From: Azospirillum thiophilum
Lineage (GTDB): Bacteria > Pseudomonadota > Alphaproteobacteria > Azospirillales > Azospirillaceae
Assembly (NCBI RefSeq): GCF_001305595.1
Contig: NZ_CP012401.1
Location: 310,001 to 374,000 of the forward strand
Reading direction: 5' to 3'
Length of the DNA: 64,000 bases
Position numbers and translations under genes: made by a program. Positions within the stretch are counted from its first letter, which is position 1; each line of letters starts with the position of its first letter. Shown one piece after another: positions 11,593 to 29,386 of this stretch. The notes under the pieces were generated by a model. The model saw only the letters and a program-made list of their open reading frames with translations. It was not told the DNA's origin and did not search any database.

Positions 11593-12063
11593 TTACCAGC
11601 GGTAGTGCGAGAACGCCTTGTTGGCTTCCGCCATGCGGTGCGTGTCTTCGCGCTTCTTCACGGCAGTGCCGCGCTGGCTGGCGGCGTCGAGCAGTTCGCC
11701 CGACAGACGCTCGGTCATCGTGTTTTCCGAACGGGCGCGGGCGGCGCCGATCAGCCAACGGATGGCCAGGGCCTGGGCGCGGTCCGAACGGACCTCGACC
11801 GGGACCTGATAGGTCGCACCGCCGACGCGGCGCGAGCGCACTTCCAGATGCGGCTTCACGTTGGCGAGCGCATCGTGGAAGACCTGAACCGGGTCGTTCT
11901 TGGTCTTGACCTCGATGCGGCCGAGGGCCCCATAGACGATGCTTTCAGCCGACGACTTCTTGCCGTCAAACATCAGGCAGTTCATGAACTTCGTCAGGAC
12001 GCGGTCGCCATACTTGGCGTCCGGCAGGACTTCACGCTTCTCGGCGCGATGACGACGGGACAT
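11593..12063 (-). CDS. rpsG: 30S ribosomal protein S7
   Basis: S7 nucleates the 3' domain of 16S rRNA. In E. coli it represses the str operon. The 156-residue product starts [20 protein letters not shown] and has [20 protein letters not shown] plus [18 protein letters not shown], all standard. It is 12 nt downstream of rpsL. Length is exactly typical. Confidence 0.98.
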   Translation of the reverse strand: MSRRHRAEKREVLPDAKYGDRVLTKFMNCLMFDGKKSSAESIVYGALGRIEVKTKNDPVQVFHDALANVKPHLEVRSRRVGGATYQVPVEVRSDRAQALAIRWLIGAARARSENTMTERLSGELLDAASQRGTAVKKREDTHRMAEANKAFSHYRW

Positions 12064-12075
12064 CGTGAGTTCTCC

Positions 12076-12447
12076 TTACTTCGGACGCTTCGCGCCGTAC
12101 TTCGACCGGCGCTGCTTACGATCCTTGACGCCCTGGGTATCCAGCGTGCCGCGAATGATGTGATAGCGCACGCCGGGAAGATCCTTCACACGGCCGCCGC
12201 GGATCATGACCACCGAGTGTTCCTGGAGGTTGTGACCCTCGCCAGGGATGTAGCTCGTCACCTCGAAGCCGTTGGTCAGGCGAACGCGGGCGACCTTACG
12301 GAGCGCCGAGTTCGGCTTCTTCGGGGTGGTGGTGTAGACGCGAGTGCAGACGCCACGCTTCTGCGGGCAGGCCTCCATCGCGGGAACCTTGTTGCGCGCG
12401 GCCAACGGCTCGCGCGGCTTACGGATCAACTGGTTGATCGTCGGCAT
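12076..12447 (-). CDS. rpsL: 30S ribosomal protein S12, streptomycin-sensitive type
   Basis: S12 takes part in decoding at the A site. The 123-residue product starts [20 protein letters not shown] and has [17 protein letters not shown] and [13 protein letters not shown]. The two lysines at which streptomycin-resistance changes usually occur (PKKPNS and RVKDLP) are both wild type. It is the first gene of the str unit, preceded by two hairpins and the rpoC terminator. Confidence 0.98.
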   Translation of the reverse strand: MPTINQLIRKPREPLAARNKVPAMEACPQKRGVCTRVYTTTPKKPNSALRKVARVRLTNGFEVTSYIPGEGHNLQEHSVVMIRGGRVKDLPGVRYHIIRGTLDTQGVKDRKQRRSKYGAKRPK

Positions 12448-12498
12448 ATCTGCCCTTCATCCCTTCAAGATCACTCGGCCGGCGGAGCCGGACGAAGC

Positions 12499-12537
12499 AA
12501 AAGCCCGCCTGCGAAACGTTGCCGTTCCGAGCGGGCT
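12499..12537 (-). terminator. Stem-loop with short U-tract upstream of rpsL
   Basis: AGCCCGC (12502-12508) pairs with GCGGGCT (12531-12537). An AACG/CGTT mini-stem lies inside, and on the minus strand TTTT follows the structure. It lies within the rpsL leader, about 55 nt before the start codon, so it may attenuate the str transcript or simply be a second terminator after rpoC. Confidence 0.5.
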
Positions 12538-12549
12538 GAATGAGCGAAA

Positions 12550-12573
12550 GCCGATCGGGCAACTCCGATCGGC
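12550..12573. repeat. Perfect 9-bp inverted repeat in the rpsL upstream region
   Basis: GCCGATCGG (12550-12558) and CCGATCGGC (12565-12573) are separated by 6 nt. With the hairpin at 12499-12537 and the terminator at 12711-12743 it makes this 323-nt gap between rpoC and rpsL unusually structured. No gene is seen in the gap; the str promoter must lie here unless rpsL relies on readthrough. Confidence 0.5.
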
Positions 12574-12710
12574 GGGATCGGTGGATTCAAGCGGACACAC
12601 GGAGAGCCCGAGGGTCCTTTTGAAGTTCGCGGACTTTAGGGAATGGGTTCGGGAGAGTCAAGGATGGTCTTCGCTTCGTTTCCACGATCCGGCGGATCCC
12701 TGATCCCCAA

Positions 12711-12743
12711 AGAAAAAGGGCGCGTTCCTCACGGAACGCGCCC
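12711..12743 (-). terminator. Rho-independent terminator of rpoBC
   Basis: An 11-bp perfect stem (GGGCGCGTTCC with GGAACGCGCCC, 4-nt loop) is followed on the minus strand by TTTTTCT. It begins 28 nt after the rpoC stop codon and separates the RNA-polymerase unit from the rpsL unit. Confidence 0.9.
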
Positions 12744-12770
12744 CCTCGCCTACTCAAACGACCCGATGGA

Positions 12771-16976
<4,206 letters not shown>

Positions 16977-16992
16977 TTAAAGGCAGTGCAAT

Positions 16993-17026
16993 GCCCCGGA
17001 ACGGCGCGCGCGCGCCGATCCGGGGC
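16993..17026 (-). other. Stem-loop in the rpoB-rpoC spacer
   Basis: GCCCCGGA and TCCGGGGC enclose a GGCGCGCGCGCGCC self-complementary core, giving a very stable hairpin between the rpoB stop and the rpoC start. There is no U-tract. It could be an RNA-processing or stabilising element; its function is not shown. Confidence 0.5.
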
Positions 17027-17046
17027 CTGGGTCACGTCAGACCGGC

Positions 17047-21240
<4,194 letters not shown>

Positions 21241-21371
21241 GGATGTCCCCAAACGTCTGTACGTGATGCGCGTTATACCGACCGTTCAACCGACCAGAGG
21301 AGCCGACCAAGATGATCGGCCGGTCCCGTGGGCGCCCGCGCGGGCCGCCCCCCAGATGGGGACGGAAAGAG

Positions 21372-21447
21372 CCGGGCCGGGCAAGCCCGGTCCGGCGGAA
21401 GGCAGAAAACGCCGTGCGGCGGCAGGCCCCCTTGGGGACCGGCCGCC
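21372..21447 (-). promoter_or_regulatory. Two hairpins in the rplL-rpoB spacer, attenuator candidate
   Basis: The first minus-strand hairpin (21447-21418) pairs GGCGGC with GCCGCC and GG-CCCC with GGGG-CC, then reaches TTTT seven nt later. The second (21395-21372) pairs CCGGACCGGGC with GCCCGGCCCGG. In E. coli a partial terminator at this junction lowers rpoBC relative to the stalk proteins. Here the position and structure fit, but function is inferred. Confidence 0.5.
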
Positions 21448-21487
21448 GTCCGGCGTGGAACTGTATGATCCGCAACGCAACAAGGTC

Positions 21488-21862
21488 TTACTTAATATCG
21501 ACCTTGGCGCCGGCCTCTTCAAGCTGCTTCTTGATCTTGGCGGCCTCGTCCTTCGTGGCGCCTTCCTTGACCGGCTTCGGAGCACCCTCGACCAGGTCCT
21601 TGGCTTCCTTCAGGCCCAGGCCGGTGATGGCGCGGACTTCCTTAATCACGTTGATCTTCTTCTCGCCGGCATCGGCGAGGATCACCGTGAACTCGGTCTG
21701 CTCTTCCACCGGGGCGGCGGCGGCAACCGGGCCGGCGGCGGCGACGGCGACCGGAGCGGCGGCGGAGACGCCCCACTTCTCTTCCAGGAGCTTCGACAGC
21801 TCGGCGGCTTCCAGGACGGTCAGGGCCGACAGATCGTCGACGAGCTTCTGCAGATCAGCCAT
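21488..21862 (-). CDS. rplL: 50S ribosomal protein L7/L12
   Basis: L7/L12 forms the mobile stalk, present in several copies, that recruits translation GTPases. The 124-residue product has the N-terminal dimerisation helices ([20 protein letters not shown]), an Ala/Val/Pro hinge around residues 33-52, and the C-terminal [20 protein letters not shown]. It lies 58 nt after rplJ. Acidic, Ala-rich composition and length are typical. Confidence 0.98.
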   Translation of the reverse strand: MADLQKLVDDLSALTVLEAAELSKLLEEKWGVSAAAPVAVAAAGPVAAAAPVEEQTEFTVILADAGEKKINVIKEVRAITGLGLKEAKDLVEGAPKPVKEGATKDEAAKIKKQLEEAGAKVDIK

Positions 21863-21920
21863 GTTACTACTCCAAACGACTTGAGTTCTGGGGATGGAAA
21901 AAACGAGTGACTAGGCCTGG

Positions 21921-22445
21921 TTAGGCCGCCGCCTCGTCGTCCTTCTTCGCGTAGGCAGCAAGCACGCGGGCGACCTGGCCGCCCGGAGCCTGGAGGACAC
22001 CGGCGATACGGGTCGCCGGGGTCTGGATCATGCCCACGAGACGGCCACGCAGTTCGTCCAGCGACGGGAGCGCGGCGAGGGCCTTGACCCCCTCCGCGTC
22101 CAGAATCTGGGTGCCGAGGCTGGCGCCGACGATCTTGAGCTTCTCGTTGGTCTTCGCGTAATCGGCCACCACCTTGGCGGCCGCAACGGGATCCTTCGAG
22201 AAGGCGATCGCCGTCGGTCCCTTGAAGAGACCGTCCAGACCTTCGAACTGCGTCCCCTGAAGGGAACGACGGGCGAGCCGGTTCTTCGTCACTTTGAAGC
22301 TGGCGCCAGCAGCCCGAACCTTCGCACGCAGGTCGGTGACTTCCTTCACCGTCAGGCCCAGATGGTGGGTGACCACCACCAGGCCCGTGTCCTGGAGCTT
22401 CGATTGCAGAGCCGCGATCGTCGCTTCTTTTTGTGTACGATCCAC
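21921..22445 (-). CDS. rplJ: 50S ribosomal protein L10
   Basis: L10 anchors L7/L12 dimers to the ribosome. In E. coli the L10-L12 complex represses its own mRNA. The start is GTG at 22445 ([20 protein letters not shown]), with AAGGAGG 6 nt upstream. The frame is open further upstream but that part is not L10-like. The 174-residue length is normal, and [20 protein letters not shown] is the usual family segment. Confidence 0.96.
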   Translation of the reverse strand: MDRTQKEATIAALQSKLQDTGLVVVTHHLGLTVKEVTDLRAKVRAAGASFKVTKNRLARRSLQGTQFEGLDGLFKGPTAIAFSKDPVAAAKVVADYAKTNEKLKIVGASLGTQILDAEGVKALAALPSLDELRGRLVGMIQTPATRIAGVLQAPGGQVARVLAAYAKKDDEAAA

Positions 22446-22765
22446 GGATCGCCTCCTTGCACAGAGGTGTACATGAACCCCCGTCCCCGAAGGGCCGGAG
22501 GTCCGGCGAACCTGTCCCAGAAGTACAAGCCGTTCCTGGACCACACCGGCCGCGTGAGCGGCAGGGGCGGAGGGTCAACGGTTCGACTCCCGTCTGCGCC
22601 GGCGGGTTTTAAGCCCTTGCCGTCCCGGGGGAAGGCTCGGACACCAGCGGTCTCGGACAGGGGTGGGCGGGCGCCCTTGGGGGAAGCCCCCCTCCGGCAA
22701 TCCGTCCGATCGCCGCCGCATCACCCGGGACAGGCCCAAGGGAAGCAGCGGCGAAAAGGCATTCG
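22446..22765 (-). promoter_or_regulatory. rplJ leader, L10-leader candidate
   Basis: This 320-nt stretch between rplA and rplJ has no gene. In the proximal part (about 22460-22530) TTGTAC near 22525 can pair with GTACA near 22470, closing a region with GGACC and CCGG stems, which resembles an L10 autoregulatory leader. Further up, GGGGG/CCCCC and GGGCGCCC stems near 22665-22690 could terminate or attenuate rplKA. The assignment rests on position and hand folding only. Confidence 0.45.
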
Positions 22766-23473
22766 TCAGGCGGAGGCCGGAGCCGACACGCTGGCGAGGT
22801 CGAGCTTGACGCCCGGGCCCATCGTCGAGGAAAGCGAGACCTTCAGCAGGTACTGGCCCTTGGCGCCCGACGGCTTGGCACGGGTGATGGCATCGACGAA
22901 GGCGCGGATGTTCTGGACCAGTGCCTCTTCCGAGAAGCTGGCCTTGCCCACGCCGGCATGCACGATGCCGGTCTTCTCCGCACGGAACTCCACCGCGCCG
23001 GCCTTGGCGGCCTTGACGGCGCCGGCGACGTCGGGGGTGACCGTGCCCAGCTTCGGGTTCGGCATCAGGCCGCGCGGGCCCAGCACCTTACCCAGCTTGC
23101 CGACCACGCCCATCATGTCGGGCGAGGCGATGCAGCGGTCGAAATCGATGTTGCCGGCCAGGATCTTCTCGGCCAGGTCGTCGCCACCGACGATGTCGGC
23201 ACCGGCGGCCAGCGCCTCGTCGACCTTCGCGCCACGGGCGAACACCGCCACGCGGACGGTCTTGCCGGTGCCGTTCGGCAGGTTGACGACGCCGCGGACC
23301 ATCTGGTCGGCGTGGCGCGGGTCGATGCCGAGATTCATCGCGATTTCGATGGTCTCGTCGAACTTGGCCTTCGCGCCGCCCTTCAGCATGGAGACGGCGG
23401 TCTCCAGCTGGTAGAACGAGTCGCGGTTGACGGTCTTGTAGGCGTCGGTCAGACGCTTGCCCAGCTTCGCCAT
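22766..23473 (-). CDS. rplA: 50S ribosomal protein L1
   Basis: L1 forms the mobile L1 stalk that moves deacylated tRNA from the E site. In E. coli it represses the L11 operon. The 235-residue product starts [20 protein letters not shown] and has the signature [20 protein letters not shown]. It starts 4 nt after the rplK stop, so the two are surely co-transcribed. Length is typical. Confidence 0.98.
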   Translation of the reverse strand: MAKLGKRLTDAYKTVNRDSFYQLETAVSMLKGGAKAKFDETIEIAMNLGIDPRHADQMVRGVVNLPNGTGKTVRVAVFARGAKVDEALAAGADIVGGDDLAEKILAGNIDFDRCIASPDMMGVVGKLGKVLGPRGLMPNPKLGTVTPDVAGAVKAAKAGAVEFRAEKTGIVHAGVGKASFSEEALVQNIRAFVDAITRAKPSGAKGQYLLKVSLSSTMGPGVKLDLASVSAPASA

Positions 23474-23477
23474 AGGA

Positions 23478-23912
23478 TCAGCCCTCCACCACTTCGAGGC
23501 CCATCGAGCGGGCGGAACCGGCGATCATGGTCGCGGCGGCTTCGACGTCGTGCGCGTTCAGGTCGACCATCTTCTTCTGGGCGATCTCGCGGATCTGCGA
23601 GGTCGTGACCTGGCCGACGAAACCGCCCTTGCCGGGGGTCGTCGAACCCTTGTCCTTGCCCGACGCCTTCTTGAGGAAGTAGCTGACCGGCGGGGTCTTG
23701 GTCACGAAGGTGAAGGTGCGGTCGCCGAAGGCGGTGATGACCACCGGAATCGGCATGCCGACTTCCAGGTCCGCCGTCTTGGCGTTGAACGCCTTGCAGA
23801 ACTCCATGATGTTCAGGCCGCGCTGACCGAGCGCCGGACCGATGGGCGGCGACGGGTTGGCCTTGCCGGCCGGAACCTGCAGCTTGATGTAACCGACGAT
23901 TTTCTTCGCCAT
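23478..23912 (-). CDS. rplK: 50S ribosomal protein L11
   Basis: L11 binds the GTPase-associated rRNA and is needed for RelA activation. The 144-residue product starts [20 protein letters not shown] and contains [20 protein letters not shown] and [10 protein letters not shown]. Length matches the family. It is the first gene of the L11 unit and is preceded by a 160-nt spacer holding a strong hairpin. Confidence 0.98.
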   Translation of the reverse strand: MAKKIVGYIKLQVPAGKANPSPPIGPALGQRGLNIMEFCKAFNAKTADLEVGMPIPVVITAFGDRTFTFVTKTPPVSYFLKKASGKDKGSTTPGKGGFVGQVTTSQIREIAQKKMVDLNAHDVEAAATMIAGSARSMGLEVVEG

Positions 23913-24016
23913 CTCACAACCTCCTGTGACGACGCGCTACGCTTGCGGCCGGATCGGCCGGGCATCGCGTCGCGGGGCTTCGCGGTTCGGCCATGGCGAG
24001 CCTCCCGCAACAGAAT

Positions 24017-24047
24017 GGAGCCACCGGTGCAAAGCACCGGCAGCTCC
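24017..24047 (-). other. Stem-loop between nusG and rplK
   Basis: GGAGC/GCTCC and CCGGTGC/GCACCGG stack around a 3-nt loop with a 2x2 internal loop, 28 nt after the nusG stop and about 100 nt before rplK. There is no U-tract. In E. coli the leader before rplK is the L1 target, so this is a candidate for that control or for RNA processing. Confidence 0.45.
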
Positions 24048-24074
24048 GACTCGAAAAACACTGGAACCCAGCTT

Positions 24075-24605
24075 TCAGATCTTCTCGACCTGCGTGTATT
24101 CCAACTCGACCGGCGTGGAACGGCCGAAGATCGACACCGCCACCTTCAGGCGGGACTTCTCTTCGTCGACTTCCTCGACGACACCATTGAACGAAGTGAA
24201 GGGGCCGTCGCTCACTCGAACCTGCTCGCCCACCTCGAAGGTGATCGACGGCTTGGGGCGCTCGAAACCTTCCTGCACCTGATGGATGATCCGCTCGGCC
24301 TCGCGCTGGGAAATCGGCTGCGGCTTGCCGCCACCGCCCAGGAAATCCGTAACCTTCGGCGTGTTCTTCACCAGCGACCAGGATTCGTCGGTCAGGTCCA
24401 TCTTGACGAGGACATAGCCGGGGAAGAACTTGCGCTCGGTGTTGATCTTGGCACCCCGGCGAACCTCGACCACTTCCTCGGTCGGGACCAGGATTTCCTC
24501 GAACTTGTCTTCCAGACCCTTCTGAGCCGCCTTCTCGCGGATGGCCTGGGCAACCTTCTTCTCGAAACCCGAATAAACATGCACCACGTACCAGCGCGCT
24601 GCCAT
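24075..24605 (-). CDS. nusG: Transcription termination/antitermination factor NusG
   Basis: NusG binds RNA polymerase through its NGN domain and links it to Rho or to ribosomal S10 through its KOW domain. The 176-residue product starts [20 protein letters not shown], has [19 protein letters not shown], and ends with a KOW domain ([20 protein letters not shown]). Length is typical. It is 3 nt after secE. Confidence 0.98.
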   Translation of the reverse strand: MAARWYVVHVYSGFEKKVAQAIREKAAQKGLEDKFEEILVPTEEVVEVRRGAKINTERKFFPGYVLVKMDLTDESWSLVKNTPKVTDFLGGGGKPQPISQREAERIIHQVQEGFERPKPSITFEVGEQVRVSDGPFTSFNGVVEEVDEEKSRLKVAVSIFGRSTPVELEYTQVEKI

Positions 24606-24608
24606 GAC

Positions 24609-24806
24609 TTAGCCTCCCAGCCCAAGGATCAAGCGGACGGCAACCGCCAGCACCTGATCGACGACGAGGAAGAACAGGGCGGCCAGCACGACCATGACGA
24701 ACACCATGGCGGTGGTGACGCCGGTTTCCTTGCGGGTCGGCCAGGTGACCCTGGCAACCTCGCGGCGGACCTCGCGCGCGAATTCTGCGGGATTGACTTT
24801 AGCCAT
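24609..24806 (-). CDS. secE: Preprotein translocase subunit SecE
   Basis: SecE clamps the SecY channel in the inner membrane. The 65-residue product is the short single-span form common outside Enterobacteria. It has an amphipathic N-terminal helix with the conserved EFAREVRREVARVTWPTRKE, then one membrane segment TAMVFVMVVLAALFFLVVDQ. It lies between tRNA-Trp and nusG, its usual neighbours. Confidence 0.97.
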   Translation of the reverse strand: MAKVNPAEFAREVRREVARVTWPTRKETGVTTAMVFVMVVLAALFFLVVDQVLAVAVRLILGLGG

Positions 24807-24877
24807 CGTGCGAACCGTGCGAGCTCCGGAGCGACTGTGGGGGCGCCGCTTCTACCCTAATCATTCTTGGGACGGGA

Positions 24878-24953
24878 TGGCAGGAGTGGAGGGGATCGAA
24901 CCCCCAACCCCCGGTTTTGGAGACCGGTGCTCTACCAATTGAGCTACACTCCT
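24878..24953 (-). tRNA. trpT: tRNA-Trp (anticodon CCA)
   Basis: The 76-nt minus-strand cloverleaf has a perfect 7-bp acceptor stem (AGGAGTG with CACTCCT), D-arm TAGCTCAATTGGTAGAGCA, anticodon loop CTCCAAA, T-loop GGTTCGATCC, discriminator G and an encoded CCA. It lies between tuf copy 2 and secE, a common bacterial arrangement, and is probably processed from the same transcript. Confidence 0.97.
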
Positions 24954-25079
24954 ATCTCCGTCCGACCACACCGTTCGATGTGGGAGGCCGCTTAAACCAT
25001 TGTTCAAGCAACCATGTCAAGAGCTATTTGACGGGCTTTTTCCGGAAGCCTTACCGTAACGACCCGCCTTGGAAGACAC

Positions 25080-25106
25080 CCCCCGCCGGACCGGGTCCGG
25101 CGGGGG
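25080..25106 (-). terminator. Strong hairpin after tuf copy 2
   Basis: A perfect 12-bp stem (CCCCCGCCGGAC with GTCCGGCGGGGG, 3-nt loop) lies 16 nt after the tuf stop codon. There is no U-run. It probably terminates or protects the tuf message, as tRNA-Trp and secE follow. Confidence 0.6.
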
Positions 25107-25122
25107 AGGCAGGCTTATAGCA

Positions 25123-26313
<1,191 letters not shown>

Positions 26314-26393
26314 CGCTTTGGTCTTTCGTTCCCGACGTTCCGGACGCACACAATGGCCCGGCCGGGATCCGTTTTCCTGAGGCGCGCGCGGGT

Positions 26394-26467
26394 TGGAGCG
26401 GGTGAGGGGAATCGAACCCCCGTCGTAAGCTTGGAAGGCTTCTGCTCTACCATTGAGCTACACCCGC
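26394..26467 (-). tRNA. glyT: tRNA-Gly (anticodon TCC)
   Basis: The 74-nt minus-strand tRNA has acceptor GCGGGTG/CACCCGC, D-arm TAGCTCAATGGTAGAGCA, anticodon loop CTTCCAA (anticodon TCC), T-loop GGTTCGATTCC, discriminator T and encoded CCA. It lies upstream of tuf copy 2, after tRNA-Tyr, matching the tyrU-glyT-tufB order of other proteobacteria. Confidence 0.97.
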
Positions 26468-26533
26468 CTTGACCATCCCGCCGGCGCGACCGTCCGAGGC
26501 AAACGCGATCACGGACAAGCCGTGGAAAGTAGA

Positions 26534-26619
26534 TGGTGGAAGGGGCTGGATTCGAACCAGCGTACGCTATCGCGGGCAGATTTACAGTCTGCTGCCTTTA
26601 ACCACTCGGCCACCCTTCC
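26534..26619 (-). tRNA. tyrU: tRNA-Tyr (anticodon GTA)
   Basis: The 86-nt class II tRNA on the minus strand has acceptor GGAAGGG/CCCTTCC, D-arm GGCCGAGTGGTTAAAGGC, anticodon loop CTGTAAA, a long variable arm, T-loop GGTTCGAATCC, discriminator A and encoded CCA. It is probably the first gene of the tyr-gly-tuf transcript. Confidence 0.97.
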
Positions 26620-26760
26620 AATCCGCGGCATGGCAGTGCCCGCCGCGGAGTTCGGCAATATGCGAATTTTTCAGGCCTTGTCAACACGGGTTAAGCGGTT
26701 CACACCAGAAAAAATTCGGCAGAGTCCCCTGCGGCCTCCCTCCCCTTCTTCGTGGGTATC

Positions 26761-27663
26761 ATGACGCGTTCCAGACATCCCGGCCCCGGCCCCCGTTCCG
26801 ACCGCCCCAACGCCAAGCCGCAACACGCCGACCCGCGGCAGGAGCACACCGACGACAACGGGAAAGGCGGGCCTCGTGGCAGCGGCCGCGGCCCGGCCAA
26901 GGGCAACCGCCCGCCCCCGGCGCGCGGCGTCCTGCTCTACGGCCTGCATCCGGTGGCGGCGGCCTGGGTCAATCCGGAACGGCGCATCCACCGGCTGCTG
27001 GTCACCGAGTCGGGCCGGGCAGCGCTTGAGCCGGCGATCGCCGCGGCACGCGCCCAGGGGCTGCAACGGCCCGAGGCGTCCCCGGTCGACCGGACGGATC
27101 TGGACCGCATGCTGCCGGCCGGGGCGGTGCACCAGGGCCTCGTCATCGACGCCTCGCCGCTGCCGGAGCTGGGCATCGACGATCTCTGCAACGAACTGGC
27201 CGGCGAATCGGCGGCGGTGGTCGTGGCGCTGGACCAGGTGACCGACCCGCACAATGTCGGCGCCATCCTGCGCTCCGCCGCCGCCTTCGGGGCCCGTGCG
27301 GTGGTGGTGACCGAGCGCCACGCGCCGGAAACCACCGGGGTGTTGGCCAAGAGCGCGTCGGGCGGGCTGGAGGCGGTGCCGCTGGTCCGCGTGACCAATC
27401 TGGCGCGTGCGCTCACCGAATTGCAGCAGAACGGCTTCTGGGCGGTCGGACTGGCCGAATCGGGCGCCTCGACGCTGGCGAAGCTCGACCTGACCGGCAA
27501 GACGGTGCTGGTGATGGGAGCGGAAGGCAGCGGCCTGCGCCGCCTGACCATGGAGCGCTGCGACGCCATCGCCCGGCTGCCCACCGGCGGTCCGGTCGGC
27601 AGCCTGAACGTCTCCAACGCCGCCGCCGTGGCGCTCTACGAGGTCGCCCGCCTGCGCGGGTGA
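26761..27663 (+). CDS. rlmB: 23S rRNA 2'-O-methyltransferase, RlmB/TrmH (SPOUT) family
   Basis: This family transfers a methyl group from S-adenosylmethionine to a ribose; RlmB acts on G2251 of 23S rRNA. The 300-residue product has a disordered basic N-terminus of about 55 residues, an RNA-binding substrate domain (LYGLHPVAAAW...), and the SPOUT catalytic domain with LDQVTDPHNVGAILRSAAAF, VMGAEGSGLRRLT and IARLPTGGPVGSLNVSNAAA, the knot motifs. ATG 26761 is chosen over a GTG three codons earlier; neither has a strong RBS. Exact rRNA target is inferred from the family. Confidence 0.9.
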   Translation: MTRSRHPGPGPRSDRPNAKPQHADPRQEHTDDNGKGGPRGSGRGPAKGNRPPPARGVLLYGLHPVAAAWVNPERRIHRLLVTESGRAALEPAIAAARAQGLQRPEASPVDRTDLDRMLPAGAVHQGLVIDASPLPELGIDDLCNELAGESAAVVVALDQVTDPHNVGAILRSAAAFGARAVVVTERHAPETTGVLAKSASGGLEAVPLVRVTNLARALTELQQNGFWAVGLAESGASTLAKLDLTGKTVLVMGAEGSGLRRLTMERCDAIARLPTGGPVGSLNVSNAAAVALYEVARLRG

Positions 27664-27748
27664 CGGGCCGTTGCGATTTCTTGATGGGCGAATGCTTGTT
27701 TGCGCGGAAAAGGGACGCTAAGGTGTGCGTCCCGCAAACCGCGGGTGC

Positions 27749-27824
27749 GCCGGATTAGCTCAGCTGGTAGAGCAGCTGATTTGTAATCAGAAGGTCACGG
27801 GTTCGATTCCTGTATCCGGCACCA
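27749..27824 (+). tRNA. thrU: tRNA-Thr (anticodon TGT)
   Basis: The 76-nt plus-strand tRNA has acceptor GCCGGAT/ATCCGGC, D-arm TAGCTCAGCTGGTAGAGCA, anticodon stem CTGAT/ATCAG around TTTGTAA (anticodon TGT), T-loop GGTTCGATTCC, discriminator A and encoded CCA. It lies 85 nt after rlmB. Confidence 0.97.
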
Positions 27825-27872
27825 TACCGCAGGCTGTCGCTTCCAGTCAGCCTCCACTTTCGGCGTTCCCTG

Positions 27873-28202
27873 TCAGCGGCGGCGGCCAATCGCCGTGCTG
27901 AAGGTGCGGCGCAGCAGCCCCAAAAGCACGCCGCCGCACCCCAGCGCGATCCCCATCAGCGACAGCGCGAAGGCTGGCGGCATTTCGCCGATCACCGCAC
28001 CGTCCTGATCGACCATCGCTGGCATGCAACACAGGACGCCGCCCGTTGCCAGCATGCCACCGGCGATCAGAACCGCACAGAACCCCCATCCGAAACGCCG
28101 CACGCCGCGGGTGCGCACCGCAAGGACCGCTGCCATCAGCAGCAGGATCACCGCCAGAACGGGCATGGCCAGGGCGAAGAGGGTGAGGCCGGTTTCGGGC
28201 AT
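27873..28202 (-). CDS. Small three-span membrane protein, unknown function
   Basis: I do not recognise a named family. The 109-residue product from MPETGLTLFALAMPVLAVIL has three hydrophobic segments (about residues 5-28, 41-63 and 80-102) and an internal Cys-Cys pair, and ends in a short Arg-rich tail. The ATG at 28202 is chosen because AGGAG lies 6 nt upstream; the frame stays open 30 codons further but without a signal. It is transcribed towards tRNA-Thr, alone. Confidence 0.65.
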   Translation of the reverse strand: MPETGLTLFALAMPVLAVILLLMAAVLAVRTRGVRRFGWGFCAVLIAGGMLATGGVLCCMPAMVDQDGAVIGEMPPAFALSLMGIALGCGGVLLGLLRRTFSTAIGRRR

Positions 28203-28417
28203 CGGTTGCTCCTGAAATCCTGGTCCACCCGCCGTCGGATCATGCCAGCGGAGCCTTCTCCGCGGAAGTGCCGCGAAAGCCTCCATGGACATTCCAAAGG
28301 AACCTCGGCAAGCGGAGGCGGTTGGAGGGTGTGGGCATGGCCTGACGCACCCTGCCTCGTCGCCGGCACCGCAGCGAGTCGCGGCGCCTTTCCTTCAGCT
28401 TCCACGAAAGACAGGCC

Positions 28418-28681
28418 ATGACCAAGCCCCAGCGACCCGAGTCGGACCGCGACATGCCCTTCTCGCCCAGTGCCGACGCCCATCGGATGCGCCGCGACAT
28501 CGAACAGGGGCGGACCGGCGACAAGGTTCCGGCGACCGATCCGGCAGCCGCGCCGCTCGGCACCGACGACGAGGCCGCCGGCACCACCCCGCCGCACGGG
28601 CCCTCGCGCGATCCCATCGTCGCTCCGGACCAGCGGATGCCGTCCGGCCAGAAGAAGGGCAGCGACACACTGGACACCTGA
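28418..28681 (+). CDS. Small hydrophilic, probably disordered protein
   Basis: The 87-residue product (MTKPQRPESDRDMPFSPSAD and onwards) is rich in Asp, Pro, Ala and charged residues, with no hydrophobic segment and no recognised domain. It has a plausible start context (AGACAGG before ATG) and ends 50 nt before a strong terminator, which supports it as a real gene. I cannot give it a function. It may be a stress-related or merely clade-conserved small protein. Confidence 0.55.
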   Translation: MTKPQRPESDRDMPFSPSADAHRMRRDIEQGRTGDKVPATDPAAAPLGTDDEAAGTTPPHGPSRDPIVAPDQRMPSGQKKGSDTLDT

Positions 28682-28731
28682 GCGGGGTTTCTTGCGGCAA
28701 ATGCCCCGGCGGCTTCGGCCGGCGGACAGCG

Positions 28732-28765
28732 AAAGCCCGGCCGGGTCAACCCCGGCCGGGCTTTT
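28732..28765. terminator. Bidirectional rho-independent terminator
   Basis: AAAGCCCGGCCGGG (28732-28745) pairs with CCCGGCCGGGCTTT (28751-28764) over 14 bp around TCAAC, with a T-tract on the plus strand and an A-tract mirrored for the minus strand. It ends the plus-strand gene at 28418 and the convergent polysaccharide-export gene at 28805. Confidence 0.9.
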
Positions 28766-28804
28766 CGCTGTCACCGATCCAGTTCCCGATCCCGTCCTCC
28801 GGGC

Positions 28805-29386
28805 TCAGAAATAGCGCTCCGGCACACGCAGCACGTCGTCGGGCATCACCGTCGTGGTGATCGGCGCCTTGCGCAGCTCCTTCTTGGGATCGCTGCCGCG
28901 GGTGATCAGGACATAGTCCTCCTTGGCGCGGTAGGTGTAGCCGCCGGCCATCGCCACCGCCGACAGGGCGGTCATGCCGTTGACATACTGGTACTGGCCG
29001 GGGTTGCGCACCTCGCCCAGGATGAAGAAGGGCCGGTGGTTCAGCACCTCGACGCTGACCTTAGGATCCTTGACGTAACCCGCAGCAAGCCGGGTCGAGA
29101 TTTCCTTTTCCAGGTCGCGGGTGCTGCGATCCTTGGCCGACACCTCGCCGATCAGCGGCATGGCGACCTTGCCGGCGCCGTCCACCCGGAACTCGCCGGA
29201 CAACTGCTCTTCACCGAAGACGATGACGCGCAATGCGTCGCCCGATCCCAGACGATACTCGCTGAGCTGGTTGACGCTGGCGGTCTCCATCGGTGCGTCG
29301 TTGCCGGCACAGCCGACCATGGCAACGGCGAGCGCGGCCAATCCGATCCCCTGGCCCAGCGCACGGATCACATGCCGTCGATTCAT
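28805..29386 (-). CDS. Polysaccharide export lipoprotein, Wza/KpsD-type
   Basis: Members of this family form the outer-membrane exit channel for exopolysaccharide. The 193-residue product starts MNRRHVIRALGQGIGLAALA and has a lipoprotein signal with Cys26 after AVAMVG. A Poly_export domain follows (about 45-115, with YRLGSGDALRVIVFGEEQLS and VKDPKVSVEVL), then one SLBB-like segment (FFILGEVRNPGQYQYVNGMT). It is the short form with a single SLBB repeat. AAGGGG lies before the ATG. No polymerase or Wzc homolog is next to it. The beta-barrel gene at 29685 is on the same strand upstream. Confidence 0.88.
   Translation of the reverse strand: MNRRHVIRALGQGIGLAALAVAMVGCAGNDAPMETASVNQLSEYRLGSGDALRVIVFGEEQLSGEFRVDGAGKVAMPLIGEVSAKDRSTRDLEKEISTRLAAGYVKDPKVSVEVLNHRPFFILGEVRNPGQYQYVNGMTALSAVAMAGGYTYRAKEDYVLITRGSDPKKELRKAPITTTVMPDDVLRVPERYF

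Noticed and set aside
22446-22544. Upstream extension of rplJ to an ATG-like start at 22544
   Set aside because: The extra residues overlap the leader and do not resemble L10; the GTG at 22445 has an almost ideal RBS.
22560-22605. tRNA-like T-arm (GGTTCGACTCC) near the rplJ leader
   Set aside because: The T-stem pairs poorly and no matching 5' acceptor, D-arm or anticodon arm is found upstream, nor an encoded CCA. It is not a tRNA gene, at best a chance resemblance or a remnant.
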